From positions 2,542,001-2,606,000 of the forward strand of contig OZ244822.1 in assembly GCA_965220345.1 (NCBI GenBank): a DNA stretch of 64,000 nucleotides, in the 5' to 3' direction. A program made the position numbers and the translations under genes. The DNA comes from Aldehydirespirator sp965220345. Its GTDB lineage: Bacteria > Actinomycetota > Acidimicrobiia > Acidimicrobiales > Aldehydirespiratoraceae. How positions within the stretch are numbered: position 1 is the first letter of the stretch; every line of letters starts with the position of its first letter. Below the pieces are notes generated by a model. It did not search any database. It was not told the DNA's origin and worked only from the letters and a program-made list of their open reading frames with translations. This document shows, piece by piece, positions 53,400 to 61,373 of the stretch.

Positions 53400-54668
53400 A
53401 TGTACTACCCGCGTATTGTGGACGACGAACTCGACCTGCTGGGTGCAGAGCTTCCAGCCATTGCATTACAAGGGCCGCGAGCGGTCGGCAAAACCGAGAC
53501 AGCGCTGCGACGAGCGGCCACCATCTATCGTCTCGACGACAGCGAACAGTTGTCCATCGCCGAAGCAGATCCGGCCAGGCTCGCAAGCGGAACACCGCCA
53601 ATCCTCATCGACGAGTGGCAGCGCCTGCCGGAATCGTGGGACATAGTGCGCAGAGCCGTCGATACCGACCCGCGCTCATCCCGGTTCCTGCTGACCGGGT
53701 CTGCCGCCCCTAAGCTGCCGCCGACCCACACTGGAGCGGGCCGCATCGTGTCAGTGCGCATGCGCCCGTTGGCGCTTGCGGAGCGGGGGCTCTGCACACC
53801 TACTGTGAGCCTCAAAGAGCTTCTGAACGGCACGCGGCCTGCGGTAGAGGGGGTGTCTTCGCTGAAAATCGACGACTACGCCCAACAGATCACCGAATCG
53901 GGTTTTCCGGCTGCACGCGGCCTCTCCCAGCGGGCGACACGCGCCTACCTCGACGGCTACATCGACCGCATCGGCGACCGCGACATATCAGAACAGGGCA
54001 GCACCTTCCGCGGCCAGGCAGCCCTTATGAGGTGGATGGCTGCATACGCGGCGGCCACGTCGTCGTCTGTGGCTTTCGAGAAGATACGCGACGCGGCGAC
54101 CCCTGGCGAGTCTGACAAGCCCACCAAGTTGACCGCCCTCTCCTATCGCAGCGCATTGGAAGCACTGTGGGTGATTGACGATGTGGCGGCGTGGCTGCCG
54201 ACTCGCAACCGGCTACGCCGTCTCGCGTCAGCCCCCCAGCATCATCTCTGCGACCCTGCCATAGCGGCACGCCTGCTGTCGGTGACCACTGAGTCGCTGC
54301 TCAACGGCAGTCACGGCAACACGGTGTTATCCCGCGACCACTCTCTGTTTGGCATGCTGTTCCAGTCCCTCGTGACTCTGTCGGTGCGCGTCTACGCTCA
54401 GGCCGCCGAAGCCAGAGTTTGCCATCTGCGGACTCACGGCGGCGAACACGAAGTCGATCTAATCGTGCAAGGCCCAGACGGTCGGGTCTTAGCACTGGAG
54501 GTCAAACTCGCTGCCACAGTCAACAGCAGCGACATCAGGCACCTTCAATGGCTAACCGACAGCATCGGACCAGAACTCGCCGATGCTGCTGTGGTGACCA
54601 CAGGAACTGAGGCCTACCGCCGCCGCGACGGCATCGCAGTCATCCCGGCAGCGCTGCTCGGTCCTTGA
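53400..54668 (+). CDS. AAA ATPase with DUF4143/PD-(D/E)xK C-terminus, copy 1
   Basis: 422 residues. Walker A is GPRAVGKTET and Walker B is ILIDEWQRLP, then a sensor-like FLLTGSAAP. The middle part is helical and contains a winged-helix-like region. The C-terminus (GGEHEVDLIVQGPDG, ALEVK) keeps the D..ExK pattern of restriction-endonuclease-like folds. Proteins of this class are widespread and poorly understood. It is a close paralogue of the gene at 61374-62633, alike over the full length. Four 23-bp repeats lie directly upstream, so autoregulation is likely. Confidence 0.88.
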   Translation: MYYPRIVDDELDLLGAELPAIALQGPRAVGKTETALRRAATIYRLDDSEQLSIAEADPARLASGTPPILIDEWQRLPESWDIVRRAVDTDPRSSRFLLTGSAAPKLPPTHTGAGRIVSVRMRPLALAERGLCTPTVSLKELLNGTRPAVEGVSSLKIDDYAQQITESGFPAARGLSQRATRAYLDGYIDRIGDRDISEQGSTFRGQAALMRWMAAYAAATSSSVAFEKIRDAATPGESDKPTKLTALSYRSALEALWVIDDVAAWLPTRNRLRRLASAPQHHLCDPAIAARLLSVTTESLLNGSHGNTVLSRDHSLFGMLFQSLVTLSVRVYAQAAEARVCHLRTHGGEHEVDLIVQGPDGRVLALEVKLAATVNSSDIRHLQWLTDSIGPELADAAVVTTGTEAYRRRDGIAVIPAALLGP

Positions 54669-54760
54669 CCCCAACACGCTGGCTACGACAACACGCTGGC
54701 GCAGTGGCGGGCAGTGCGAGTGTGCAGTCGCGGTGCGAGCTTGCAGTCGATGAATCCCGT

Positions 54761-56137
54761 TCAGGCATCAAAGATCTCGCAGGCCAGCAGATCTTCGTGG
54801 GTCTCGCGACGCACCACGAGTCGAGCCTCACCGTCTTTGACGAACACCACCGCAGGACGCAACACTTTGTTGTAGTTGGAGCCCATCGAATGGCCGTAGG
54901 CACCGGTCACCGGCGAAGCCAAGATGTCGCCCACAGCAATGTCGGAGGGAACTACTGCGTCACGCACCAGCGTGTCACCCGATTCGCAGTGCTTGCCTAC
55001 CACTGTCACTTCACGGTCGCGTGGCGCGTCGGCGCAACGCGGCAAGAACACCTCATAGCCACTGCCGTAGAGCAGAGGTCTGGGGTTGTCGCTCATGCCT
55101 CCGTCAACAGCCACATAGGTTCTAACACCGTCAATGGTCTTCACAGTTCCCACCGTGTAAAGCGTGACCGCGGCACCCGCAGCAATCGAACGTCCCGGCT
55201 CGGCAGTGACTTGAGCGGTGACACCCGCCGCCTGACAGGCCTCCTGCACTGCCTCACCCCATTCGCTGATGGTTGGAGCAGTTTCGCCATTCAGATACGG
55301 CACGCCGAGGCCGCCTCCAACAGAGATCTCGTCCACCTCGAAAGGCTCAGCGGCTGCGGCTATTACTGCCACTGCTTTAGCGAACGACGATGCATCCAGC
55401 ACTTGGCTGCCGATGTGAGAGTGAACTCCGACCACTTCCACTGAACCCGAGTCACGGGCTCGCTGCATCGCTGCTGCAGCCGCACCGGTCGACACTGTGA
55501 AACCGAACTTGGAGTCATCAGCACCAGTGAGCAGATATTCGTGAGTGTGAGCTTCCACGCCTGGCGTGAAACGCAACAACACTTTGGGCTTGCACTGCGT
55601 CTCGGCGTGCAACGTTTCAGCATGCAACGTTTCGGCATGCAAAGCATCGAGACGGTCTAACTCGTCAAAGCTGTCCACCACTATGCGCCCCACGCCTGCG
55701 TCAACCGCGGCGCGTAGTTCAGACATCGACTTGTTGTTGCCGTGCAATACGAGACGGCCCGCGGGCACACCCGCCGCTAGAGCCACATGCATCTCGCCGC
55801 CGGTAGCCACATCTATGCACAAACCCTCGGAGTGAACCAGGCGAGCCATAGCCACACACAGGAACGCTTTGGCTGCGTATGCCACACCATTGCCGAACAC
55901 ACGGAGGGCCTCGCGGCAACGGTTGCGCAGGTGCTGCTCGTCGTAAACGAACAGCGGGGTTCCGTAGGTGTGAGCCAGATCTACTAAATCGCATCCCCCT
56001 ATTCTGAGACACCCCTGTGACATTTCGTGATTGTCCGGCAGAAGATGTCGCGAAAGTGTCGAGCCACCAGCAGAGCCAGCAGAGCCCCTAGCAGCAGAAC
56101 CACTAGCAGCAGAGTCAACAGAGCCAGTAGTGCTCAT
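54761..56137 (-). CDS. lysA: Diaminopimelate decarboxylase
   Basis: 458 residues from ATG 56137, just after argS; the frame is open further but would overlap argS. It makes lysine from meso-diaminopimelate. The PLP lysine is in AYAAKAFLC, with HSHIGSQ, GGGLGVPY, EPGRS and the CESGDTL motif. The N-terminal 30 residues are Ser/Ala/Gly-rich. A small in-frame repeat (HAETL units) at about 55615-55650 lengthens one loop. Confidence 0.95.
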   Translation of the reverse strand: MSTTGSVDSAASGSAARGSAGSAGGSTLSRHLLPDNHEMSQGCLRIGGCDLVDLAHTYGTPLFVYDEQHLRNRCREALRVFGNGVAYAAKAFLCVAMARLVHSEGLCIDVATGGEMHVALAAGVPAGRLVLHGNNKSMSELRAAVDAGVGRIVVDSFDELDRLDALHAETLHAETLHAETQCKPKVLLRFTPGVEAHTHEYLLTGADDSKFGFTVSTGAAAAAMQRARDSGSVEVVGVHSHIGSQVLDASSFAKAVAVIAAAAEPFEVDEISVGGGLGVPYLNGETAPTISEWGEAVQEACQAAGVTAQVTAEPGRSIAAGAAVTLYTVGTVKTIDGVRTYVAVDGGMSDNPRPLLYGSGYEVFLPRCADAPRDREVTVVGKHCESGDTLVRDAVVPSDIAVGDILASPVTGAYGHSMGSNYNKVLRPAVVFVKDGEARLVVRRETHEDLLACEIFDA

Positions 56138-56141
56138 CGTG

Positions 56142-57752
56142 CTAGAGCCTTTCAGGGGCTGACACTCCGAGAATGTCCAGCGCCACGGCCAAGCCGATAC
56201 GTGTGGCTTCGACAAGCCACAGCCTTGCGTCACGCACCTCGTCGGCTACATCGTCGCGCAACATCGGACAGTCATGCCAGAAGCCATGAAAAGCCGCTGC
56301 CAGTTCACGAGCCCAAGCTGTGACCTGATGCGGAGCACGAGCATGCATAGCAGCCAGCACAGTGTCAGGCAGCGCAGCCAGCACTCGCAACACTTCCAGT
56401 TCGCGGGGATGCACCAACGCTGACAGGTCAACGTCATCAAGCGGCGAGCGTTTCACCCCGCGAACCTGCGCCTGTCGAGCCAGCGAATGAATCCGGGCGT
56501 GAGCGTATTGAAGGTAATAGACGGGGTTCTCCGCTGACTGCGCCGACACCACGTCAACATCAATGGTTTGGGTAGTGTCGACCGACTGCAACAAATACAC
56601 GATCCGGGTCACGTCGGGGCCTACTTCGTCAAGCAGTTCAGACACCAACACTATGTCACCAGTGCGCTTGGCTAAGCGCACTTCGACTCCGTTGCGGCGC
56701 AGTGTGACGTTCTGGCCGATCAAAGCCTCATAAGTGTCTGGCGCATGACCTAGAGCCTGCAAAGCGGCTCGCATCCGGGGCACGTAACCGTGATGGTCAG
56801 CACCCAAAACATCCACCACTAGATCACTGCGCGTGAACTTCTCGTGGTGATAGGCGATGTCAGGCAAGAAATAGGTGGGCTCAGAATCGCTTTTGATCAG
56901 CACCCTGTCGGCGCTGTCACCAAAGCCGCTGGTACGAAGCCAGACCGCGCTGTCATGCTCATAGACCATGTCACGACTGCGTAGTTCGGCAAGGGCTTCA
57001 TCCATTGCGCCTCTTGCCACTAACTGCGCTTCGCTTGTGTAGATGTCAAAAGCCACGTTCATAGCTGCCAAAGTGTCGGCTTGATCCTGTCGGGCACGCT
57101 GCAACCCCCAGACGCGTGCGTCAGCGTTGTCGGGCATCTCCGCAGCCCACTGCTTGATGTAGTCGCCGTGGTAGCCGTCTTCGGGGGGTTCCACACCTCG
57201 GTAGCGTGCTTTGAGAGACTCAGCAAACAGGTTGATCTGGTTGCCTCGGTCGTTGACATAGAACTCGCGGCACACCTCATAGCCGCAACGTTCAAATAGA
57301 CGGCATAGCGAGTCGCCGTAAGCCGCCCAGCGTCCGTGACCGGCATGTAGTGGCCCGGTCGGATTAGCCGAAACGAACTCAACACTGACACGACAGTCGG
57401 TGCCAGCGCTGTTGCGGGCATAACCATCAACGCCAGCAACTACCACCTCGGCGAGCACTTCATGCAGCCAACTCTCAGCCAGCCGGAAATTGATGAACCC
57501 CGGCCCGGCGACCTCTACAGCCGCCACATGCGGCGGCAGTTGAGCGTTAAGTTCAGTAGCCAGCTGCTCAGCCAGTTCACGCGGTGGGCACTTGGCCGAC
57601 GAAGCCATCACCATCGCGACATTCGATGACCAATCGCCGTGCGACCGGTCACGGGGACGTTCGATATTGATCTCAGACGGTGCTTCAGCCAAGCCCACAG
57701 CATCAACAGCAGCACCCAGCCCAGCACGCAGTCCGTCACGCACATCCGGCAT
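56142..57752 (-). CDS. argS: Arginyl-tRNA synthetase
   Basis: 536 residues. The class I HIGH motif is HAGHGRWAAYGDSL. The KMSKS region is weakly conserved (VRLAKRTGDIVLV), as in many ArgRS. The N-terminal Add-1 domain and C-terminal DALR domain are present. It overlaps nothing and is followed by lysA at 4 bp, the actinobacterial argS-lysA order. Confidence 0.96.
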   Translation of the reverse strand: MPDVRDGLRAGLGAAVDAVGLAEAPSEINIERPRDRSHGDWSSNVAMVMASSAKCPPRELAEQLATELNAQLPPHVAAVEVAGPGFINFRLAESWLHEVLAEVVVAGVDGYARNSAGTDCRVSVEFVSANPTGPLHAGHGRWAAYGDSLCRLFERCGYEVCREFYVNDRGNQINLFAESLKARYRGVEPPEDGYHGDYIKQWAAEMPDNADARVWGLQRARQDQADTLAAMNVAFDIYTSEAQLVARGAMDEALAELRSRDMVYEHDSAVWLRTSGFGDSADRVLIKSDSEPTYFLPDIAYHHEKFTRSDLVVDVLGADHHGYVPRMRAALQALGHAPDTYEALIGQNVTLRRNGVEVRLAKRTGDIVLVSELLDEVGPDVTRIVYLLQSVDTTQTIDVDVVSAQSAENPVYYLQYAHARIHSLARQAQVRGVKRSPLDDVDLSALVHPRELEVLRVLAALPDTVLAAMHARAPHQVTAWARELAAAFHGFWHDCPMLRDDVADEVRDARLWLVEATRIGLAVALDILGVSAPERL

Positions 57753-58019
57753 AGCGCAACTTTACCGCCAGCCCCTCTGCTAACTCATCGTATGTGACTC
57801 GTCGAACGCCGTGCATCAACGACGGATGCCAAAAGGGACTCACTCAGGGCGAACTATCAACATGCCAAGTGCGAGTCGGCAACTCTTTACCCACAAAGTG
57901 CCGTAAGCAGTGCCGCACGCACCCACAAAGTGCCGCGAGCTTCCATGACAAGCTGAGCGCGAGGCGATATACGTGCCCGCCCATCGTCACCACGCACGCC
58001 GCTAGCATGGCGGTTCTGA

Positions 58020-58091
58020 GCCCCCGTAGCTCAGGGGATAGAGCAGCGGCCTCCGGAGCCGTGCGCGCAGGTTCGAATCCTGCCGGGGGTG
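58020..58091 (+). tRNA. tRNA-Arg (anticodon CCG)
   Basis: A full cloverleaf folds by eye: acceptor stem GCCCCCG with CGGGGGT (one G-U pair), D arm, anticodon stem-loop with CTCCGGA, and T arm GCAGG/CCTGC around TTCGAAT. The anticodon at 58053-58055 is CCG, reading CGG. The 3' CCA is not encoded. The next gene starts 1 nt after the discriminator base. Confidence 0.96.
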
Positions 58092-58092
58092 C

Positions 58093-59274
58093 ATGACTGC
58101 AACCGATGTTGCTGAGGCAACGGCCCCAGCCAAAAAGCCTCGCTGGACTTACCAATGGAAGGAACTCCATGACGAGGTGATCACTTCGGGGTTATGTACC
58201 GGCTGTGCTGGCTGCGTGATCGCCTGCCCTCACGACGTGATCGGCTACACCCACGAACCGGGTGCCTACAAGCCTTTCCACCTTGAAGAAGAACTCGGTG
58301 CCGACGACTGCGTCCACGGTGTCAAAGGCTGCACCTCATGCACGAGGGCTTGCCCACGTTTTCGTATGTGGGAACCCGAAGCAGATATGCACCTTTTCGG
58401 ACGTGAGCGCCACCCCGACGAAATGTCGGGTGTCTACTCCGACATCCTGCTGACCCGAGCCTCAGATGACTTCGTCTACGAAGTAGGTCAAGACGGCGGG
58501 CTGGTGTCAGCCATCTTGATCTGGTGCCTCGAGAACAACATCATTGACGGTGCCCTCACCAGCGGCGTGGAAACACTGGACAACGGTGAACCCGGCTGGA
58601 AAGCATTCCCGATGGTCGCCACCAACCGTGACGAAGTGCTACGAGGCGCGGGCAGTCGCTACACATACTCAGCCAACACCATCGCCGCCACCGAAGCCAA
58701 AGAGCGCGGCCTTGAGCGCCTAGCGCTAGTCGGTATGAGCTGTCAAACATCAGTCGGGCCGGTGATGTGGCACCGCAAAGTCGGCAAAGTCGGCAAACCC
58801 ATCAAGCTCAACATCGGCTTGCTGTGCTCGAAGTCATTCGACGATTCGTTGTTCGACGAGTTGTTCGAAGTGAAGTACGGGCTTCCCAAAGAACGCATCG
58901 CCAAGATGAACATCAAGGGTGTTTTTCAGATTTGGACCAAAGACGGCGAGTATCACGAAATCAACCTCAAAGAATGTCACGCTTGGACCCGCGAAGGCTG
59001 CAATCACTGTCCCGACTTTGCCGCTGAGCACGCCGACATCTCCACCGGCGGTATCGGTGATCTCACCGACTGGACTCTCACTATTGTGCGCACCGAACTA
59101 GGCCGCGCCGTGATTGATGCCATGGTGCGAGACGGCGTTATTGAGACTCGTCCCGGCGATGACGACCCTGGAGCTATCGCATTGATGCATCGACTCGCCG
59201 CCAAAAGCCGTGAGCGCTGGCCCCAATGGGCTGACGGTGCCGCCCGCATAGGGCTGCCCGAACGCAAGCCCTGA
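58093..59274 (+). CDS. FrhB-like coenzyme F420 hydrogenase/dehydrogenase beta subunit family protein
   Basis: 393 residues. Two ferredoxin-type cysteine clusters are seen: CTGCAGCVIACP (about 35-46) and a second set CTSCTRACP (about 80-88). The FrhB/FdhB N and C domains follow (VGQDGGLVSAILIWCLENN; GSRYTYSANT; VGMSCQTS; the C-rich CNHCPDF). Such proteins move electrons between F420H2, FAD and iron-sulfur centres. The electron partner is unknown. The ATG lies 1 nt after tRNA-Arg with no ribosome binding site possible outside the tRNA. Confidence 0.88.
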   Translation: MTATDVAEATAPAKKPRWTYQWKELHDEVITSGLCTGCAGCVIACPHDVIGYTHEPGAYKPFHLEEELGADDCVHGVKGCTSCTRACPRFRMWEPEADMHLFGRERHPDEMSGVYSDILLTRASDDFVYEVGQDGGLVSAILIWCLENNIIDGALTSGVETLDNGEPGWKAFPMVATNRDEVLRGAGSRYTYSANTIAATEAKERGLERLALVGMSCQTSVGPVMWHRKVGKVGKPIKLNIGLLCSKSFDDSLFDELFEVKYGLPKERIAKMNIKGVFQIWTKDGEYHEINLKECHAWTREGCNHCPDFAAEHADISTGGIGDLTDWTLTIVRTELGRAVIDAMVRDGVIETRPGDDDPGAIALMHRLAAKSRERWPQWADGAARIGLPERKP

Positions 59275-59389
59275 CACATGACCCTGGCATGAGCCACACA
59301 TGACCTAGCCTTGGCCACACTGAACTCCTGACCTAACCCTCACCCCCCTATCAACAAACCCTTACTCCCTACCAACAAAAGGAACTTTC

Positions 59390-60004
59390 ATGGATATCGA
59401 GTTTTGGATTGACCCGCTTTGACCCTGGTGCTGGGTGACGGCCCGTTGGGTCGTTGACGAGGTTCAGCCAGCTAGAGACCTAAAAATCACTTGGCAACCG
59501 ATCAGCCTGCTGTTCAAAAACAACCCCGAGCCAGGATCCGACTACCACGAAAGGTCGTATTTCACGCTGAGGTTGCTGCGAGTGTTGGAGTCAGTTCGCG
59601 CCACTAGCGGTGACGACGCAGTGGGCCCGCTGTACTGGGAGTACTGCCGTCGCATACACCATGACGAAAACACCGACTTCACCGCAGCCGAAGCCTTGCA
59701 AGCGGTCGGCTACGACACCTCCCATGCCGCTGCATTCGATGACGATTCGTGGGATGCCGGTATCCGTGAGCGCATGGATCAAGGTCTAGCTCTTTGCGGT
59801 GACGATGTCGGAACCCCGATAATCGCTTTCAAAGACCGCAACGGCAACAAGCAGGGATATTTCGGTCCGGTCATCACCCGGGTGCCGCCTACAGAGGATT
59901 CTTTAGCGATGTGGGACGCTTTAGTGGCGATGATGAACGTGTCCGGTTTCTGGGAACTGAAACGCACCCGCACCGAGCGCCCCGAGTTCGGCCTACGACC
60001 ATAG
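59390..60004 (+). CDS. Predicted selenoprotein, DsbA-family mycothiol-dependent oxidoreductase (UPWC motif)
   Basis: 204 residues if the in-frame UGA at 59420-59422 is read as selenocysteine. The ATG at 59390 follows AAAGGA by 6 bp. The start MDIEFWIDPL-U-PWCWVTARW aligns with Rv2466c-like DsbA-fold proteins, whose active site is CPWC (FDPLCPWCW); here UGA takes the first Cys. The rest (YWEYCRRIHHDEN, GVDVGTP-like GDDVGTPIIAF with the cis-Pro loop, YFGPVITRVP) is intact. The only other start, GTG 59435, would delete the active site. Such proteins reduce disulfides or nitro compounds using mycothiol. The alternative is a nonsense mutation. Confidence 0.8.
59420..59452 (+). promoter_or_regulatory. 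Candidate bacterial SECIS hairpin after the UGA
   Basis: The bases after the UGA can pair: GACCC (59421-59425) with GGGTC (59448-59452), and above an internal loop GGG (59433-59435) with CCC (59442-59444), leaving a six-base loop (TGACGG) about 16-21 nt after the UGA. Size and distance fit bacterial SECIS elements. The fold was drawn by hand. Confidence 0.55.
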
Positions 60005-60048
60005 AGGTTCGCCTCAAAGTACTACTGGCGTACGACTGCCTCAAAGCA

Positions 60049-60080
60049 CTACTTTAGATTATCATGATAATCTAAAGTAG
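60049..60080. promoter_or_regulatory. Perfect 32-bp palindrome ending at the start codon
   Basis: All 16 base pairs match around the centre 60064/60065; the middle is TTATCATGATAA. It ends directly before the GTG of the ATPase gene at 60081. Short direct repeats (TCAAAG.ACTACT) lie at about 60013 and 60041. It is a likely operator, because no T-run or position fits a terminator of the upstream gene. Confidence 0.85.
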
Positions 60081-61235
60081 GTGTTTCAAAGATCACTGAA
60101 CCTTCCGGAACCAGGAACAGAGACTTTCTTTCTGTGGGGGCCGCGGCAGGCAGGCAAGAGCACCCTGCTCAAGCAGTGCTACCCCGACTCTGTCTGGGTT
60201 GATCTGCTAAAGGCGGACGAGTTTCGACGCTACGCCTCAAACCCAGAGCGCCTGCGCGAAGAACTAGAGGCAGCAGGACCCGACCCCTCACGTCAAGTGG
60301 TCATTGACGAAATCCAGAAGGTTCCCGCTTTGCTTGATGAGGTCCACTGGTTGATAGAAAACCGTGGCTTGCGTTTCGCTTTGTGCGGATCAAGCGCACG
60401 CAAAGTGCGGCATGGTGCAGCGAACCTGCTCGGCGGGCGGGCGCTGCGCTACGAGTTGAGAGGTCTAACAGCGGGCGAGATCGGTGAGGATTTCAACCTT
60501 GACCGCCTGCTCAACCACGGCTATCTGCCGTCAATCTACGAATCTGGGCAGCCTCGACACCGACTTGATGCCTACATCGCCGACTATCTGCGGGAGGAGG
60601 TCGCAGCCGAGGGTCTGGTTCGGAACCTGCCAGCCTTCTCGGACTTCCTTGATGCCGCAGCCCTGAGCGACACCAACCCGGTTAATCACTCAAACATCGC
60701 CCGTGAGTGCGGTGTGTCTGCCCCTACGGTCAAGGCCTACTTCTCCATATTGACCGACACTCTGCTCGCCCGTTGGCTGCCACGCTGGCGAAAGCGAGCC
60801 AAGCGCCGCCTTGCAGGAGCCCCCAAGTTCTATTTTGATGATGTAGGTGTCGTGAACCGCTTGGCGAGACGCGGCGAACTGCTGCCTGGCTCGGATTCCT
60901 ACGGTAAAGCGTTCGAGAACTGGGTCTTTCACGAACTCTCTGCCTTCGTTGCTTACCGCGAACTAGACGAGCAGTTGACCTATTGGCGGCTGCCGAGCGG
61001 CATTGAGGTGGACTTCATAGTGGGCGAAATGCGGCTGGCTGTTGAAGCAAAAGCAACCGCCAAGATCACCGGCCAACACCTCAAGGGTCTCCGCACCCTC
61101 GCCGAGGAGCATCCCGGCATTGACCGCCGCTTCGTGGTCTGCTTGGAGTTCCGACCCCGTTGCACTGCCGACGGCATCAACATCATCGGCGCAGAGGACT
61201 TCGCCCAACAACTATGGCGAGGTGACCTGCTCTAG
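60081..61235 (+). CDS. AAA ATPase with DUF4143/PD-(D/E)xK C-terminus, copy 2 (divergent)
   Basis: 384 residues from a GTG directly after a 32-bp palindrome. Walker A is GPRQAGKST, Walker B VVIDEIQKVP, sensor ALCGSSARKVR, and a winged helix is at about 210-230 (SNIARECGVSAPTVKAYF). The nuclease-like end is GIEVDFIVGEMRLAVEAK. The same architecture as copies 1 and 3 but only distantly related in sequence. No ribosome binding site is free of the palindrome, so repression by a bound protein would block translation too. The role is unknown. Confidence 0.88.
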   Translation: MFQRSLNLPEPGTETFFLWGPRQAGKSTLLKQCYPDSVWVDLLKADEFRRYASNPERLREELEAAGPDPSRQVVIDEIQKVPALLDEVHWLIENRGLRFALCGSSARKVRHGAANLLGGRALRYELRGLTAGEIGEDFNLDRLLNHGYLPSIYESGQPRHRLDAYIADYLREEVAAEGLVRNLPAFSDFLDAAALSDTNPVNHSNIARECGVSAPTVKAYFSILTDTLLARWLPRWRKRAKRRLAGAPKFYFDDVGVVNRLARRGELLPGSDSYGKAFENWVFHELSAFVAYRELDEQLTYWRLPSGIEVDFIVGEMRLAVEAKATAKITGQHLKGLRTLAEEHPGIDRRFVVCLEFRPRCTADGINIIGAEDFAQQLWRGDLL

Positions 61236-61254
61236 GCGAACTTCACGAAGGAAC

Positions 61255-61369
61255 AGCCGTCGTAACTGTAGCAAAACAGCCGTCGCAACTGTAGCGTAAA
61301 AGCCGTCGTAATTGTAGCGAAACAAGCGTCGTAATTGTAGTTAAACAGCCGTCGCAACTGTAGCGTAAG
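61255..61369 (+). repeat. Five 23-bp direct repeats upstream of an AAA ATPase gene
   Basis: Units start at 61255, 61278, 61301, 61324 and 61347 with exact 23-bp spacing. The unit is about AGCCGTCGYAAYTGTAGCG. The last one ends 4 bp before the ATG at 61374. The core is related to the array at 53291-53383. Confidence 0.95.
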
Positions 61370-61373
61370 AAAT

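Noticed and set aside
55615..55650. HAETL repeat in lysA as a functional repeat
   Set aside because: Only two to three short copies in a surface loop; probably neutral.
61255..61369. Mini CRISPR array
   Set aside because: The 23-bp units are head to tail with no unique spacers, and no cas genes are nearby.
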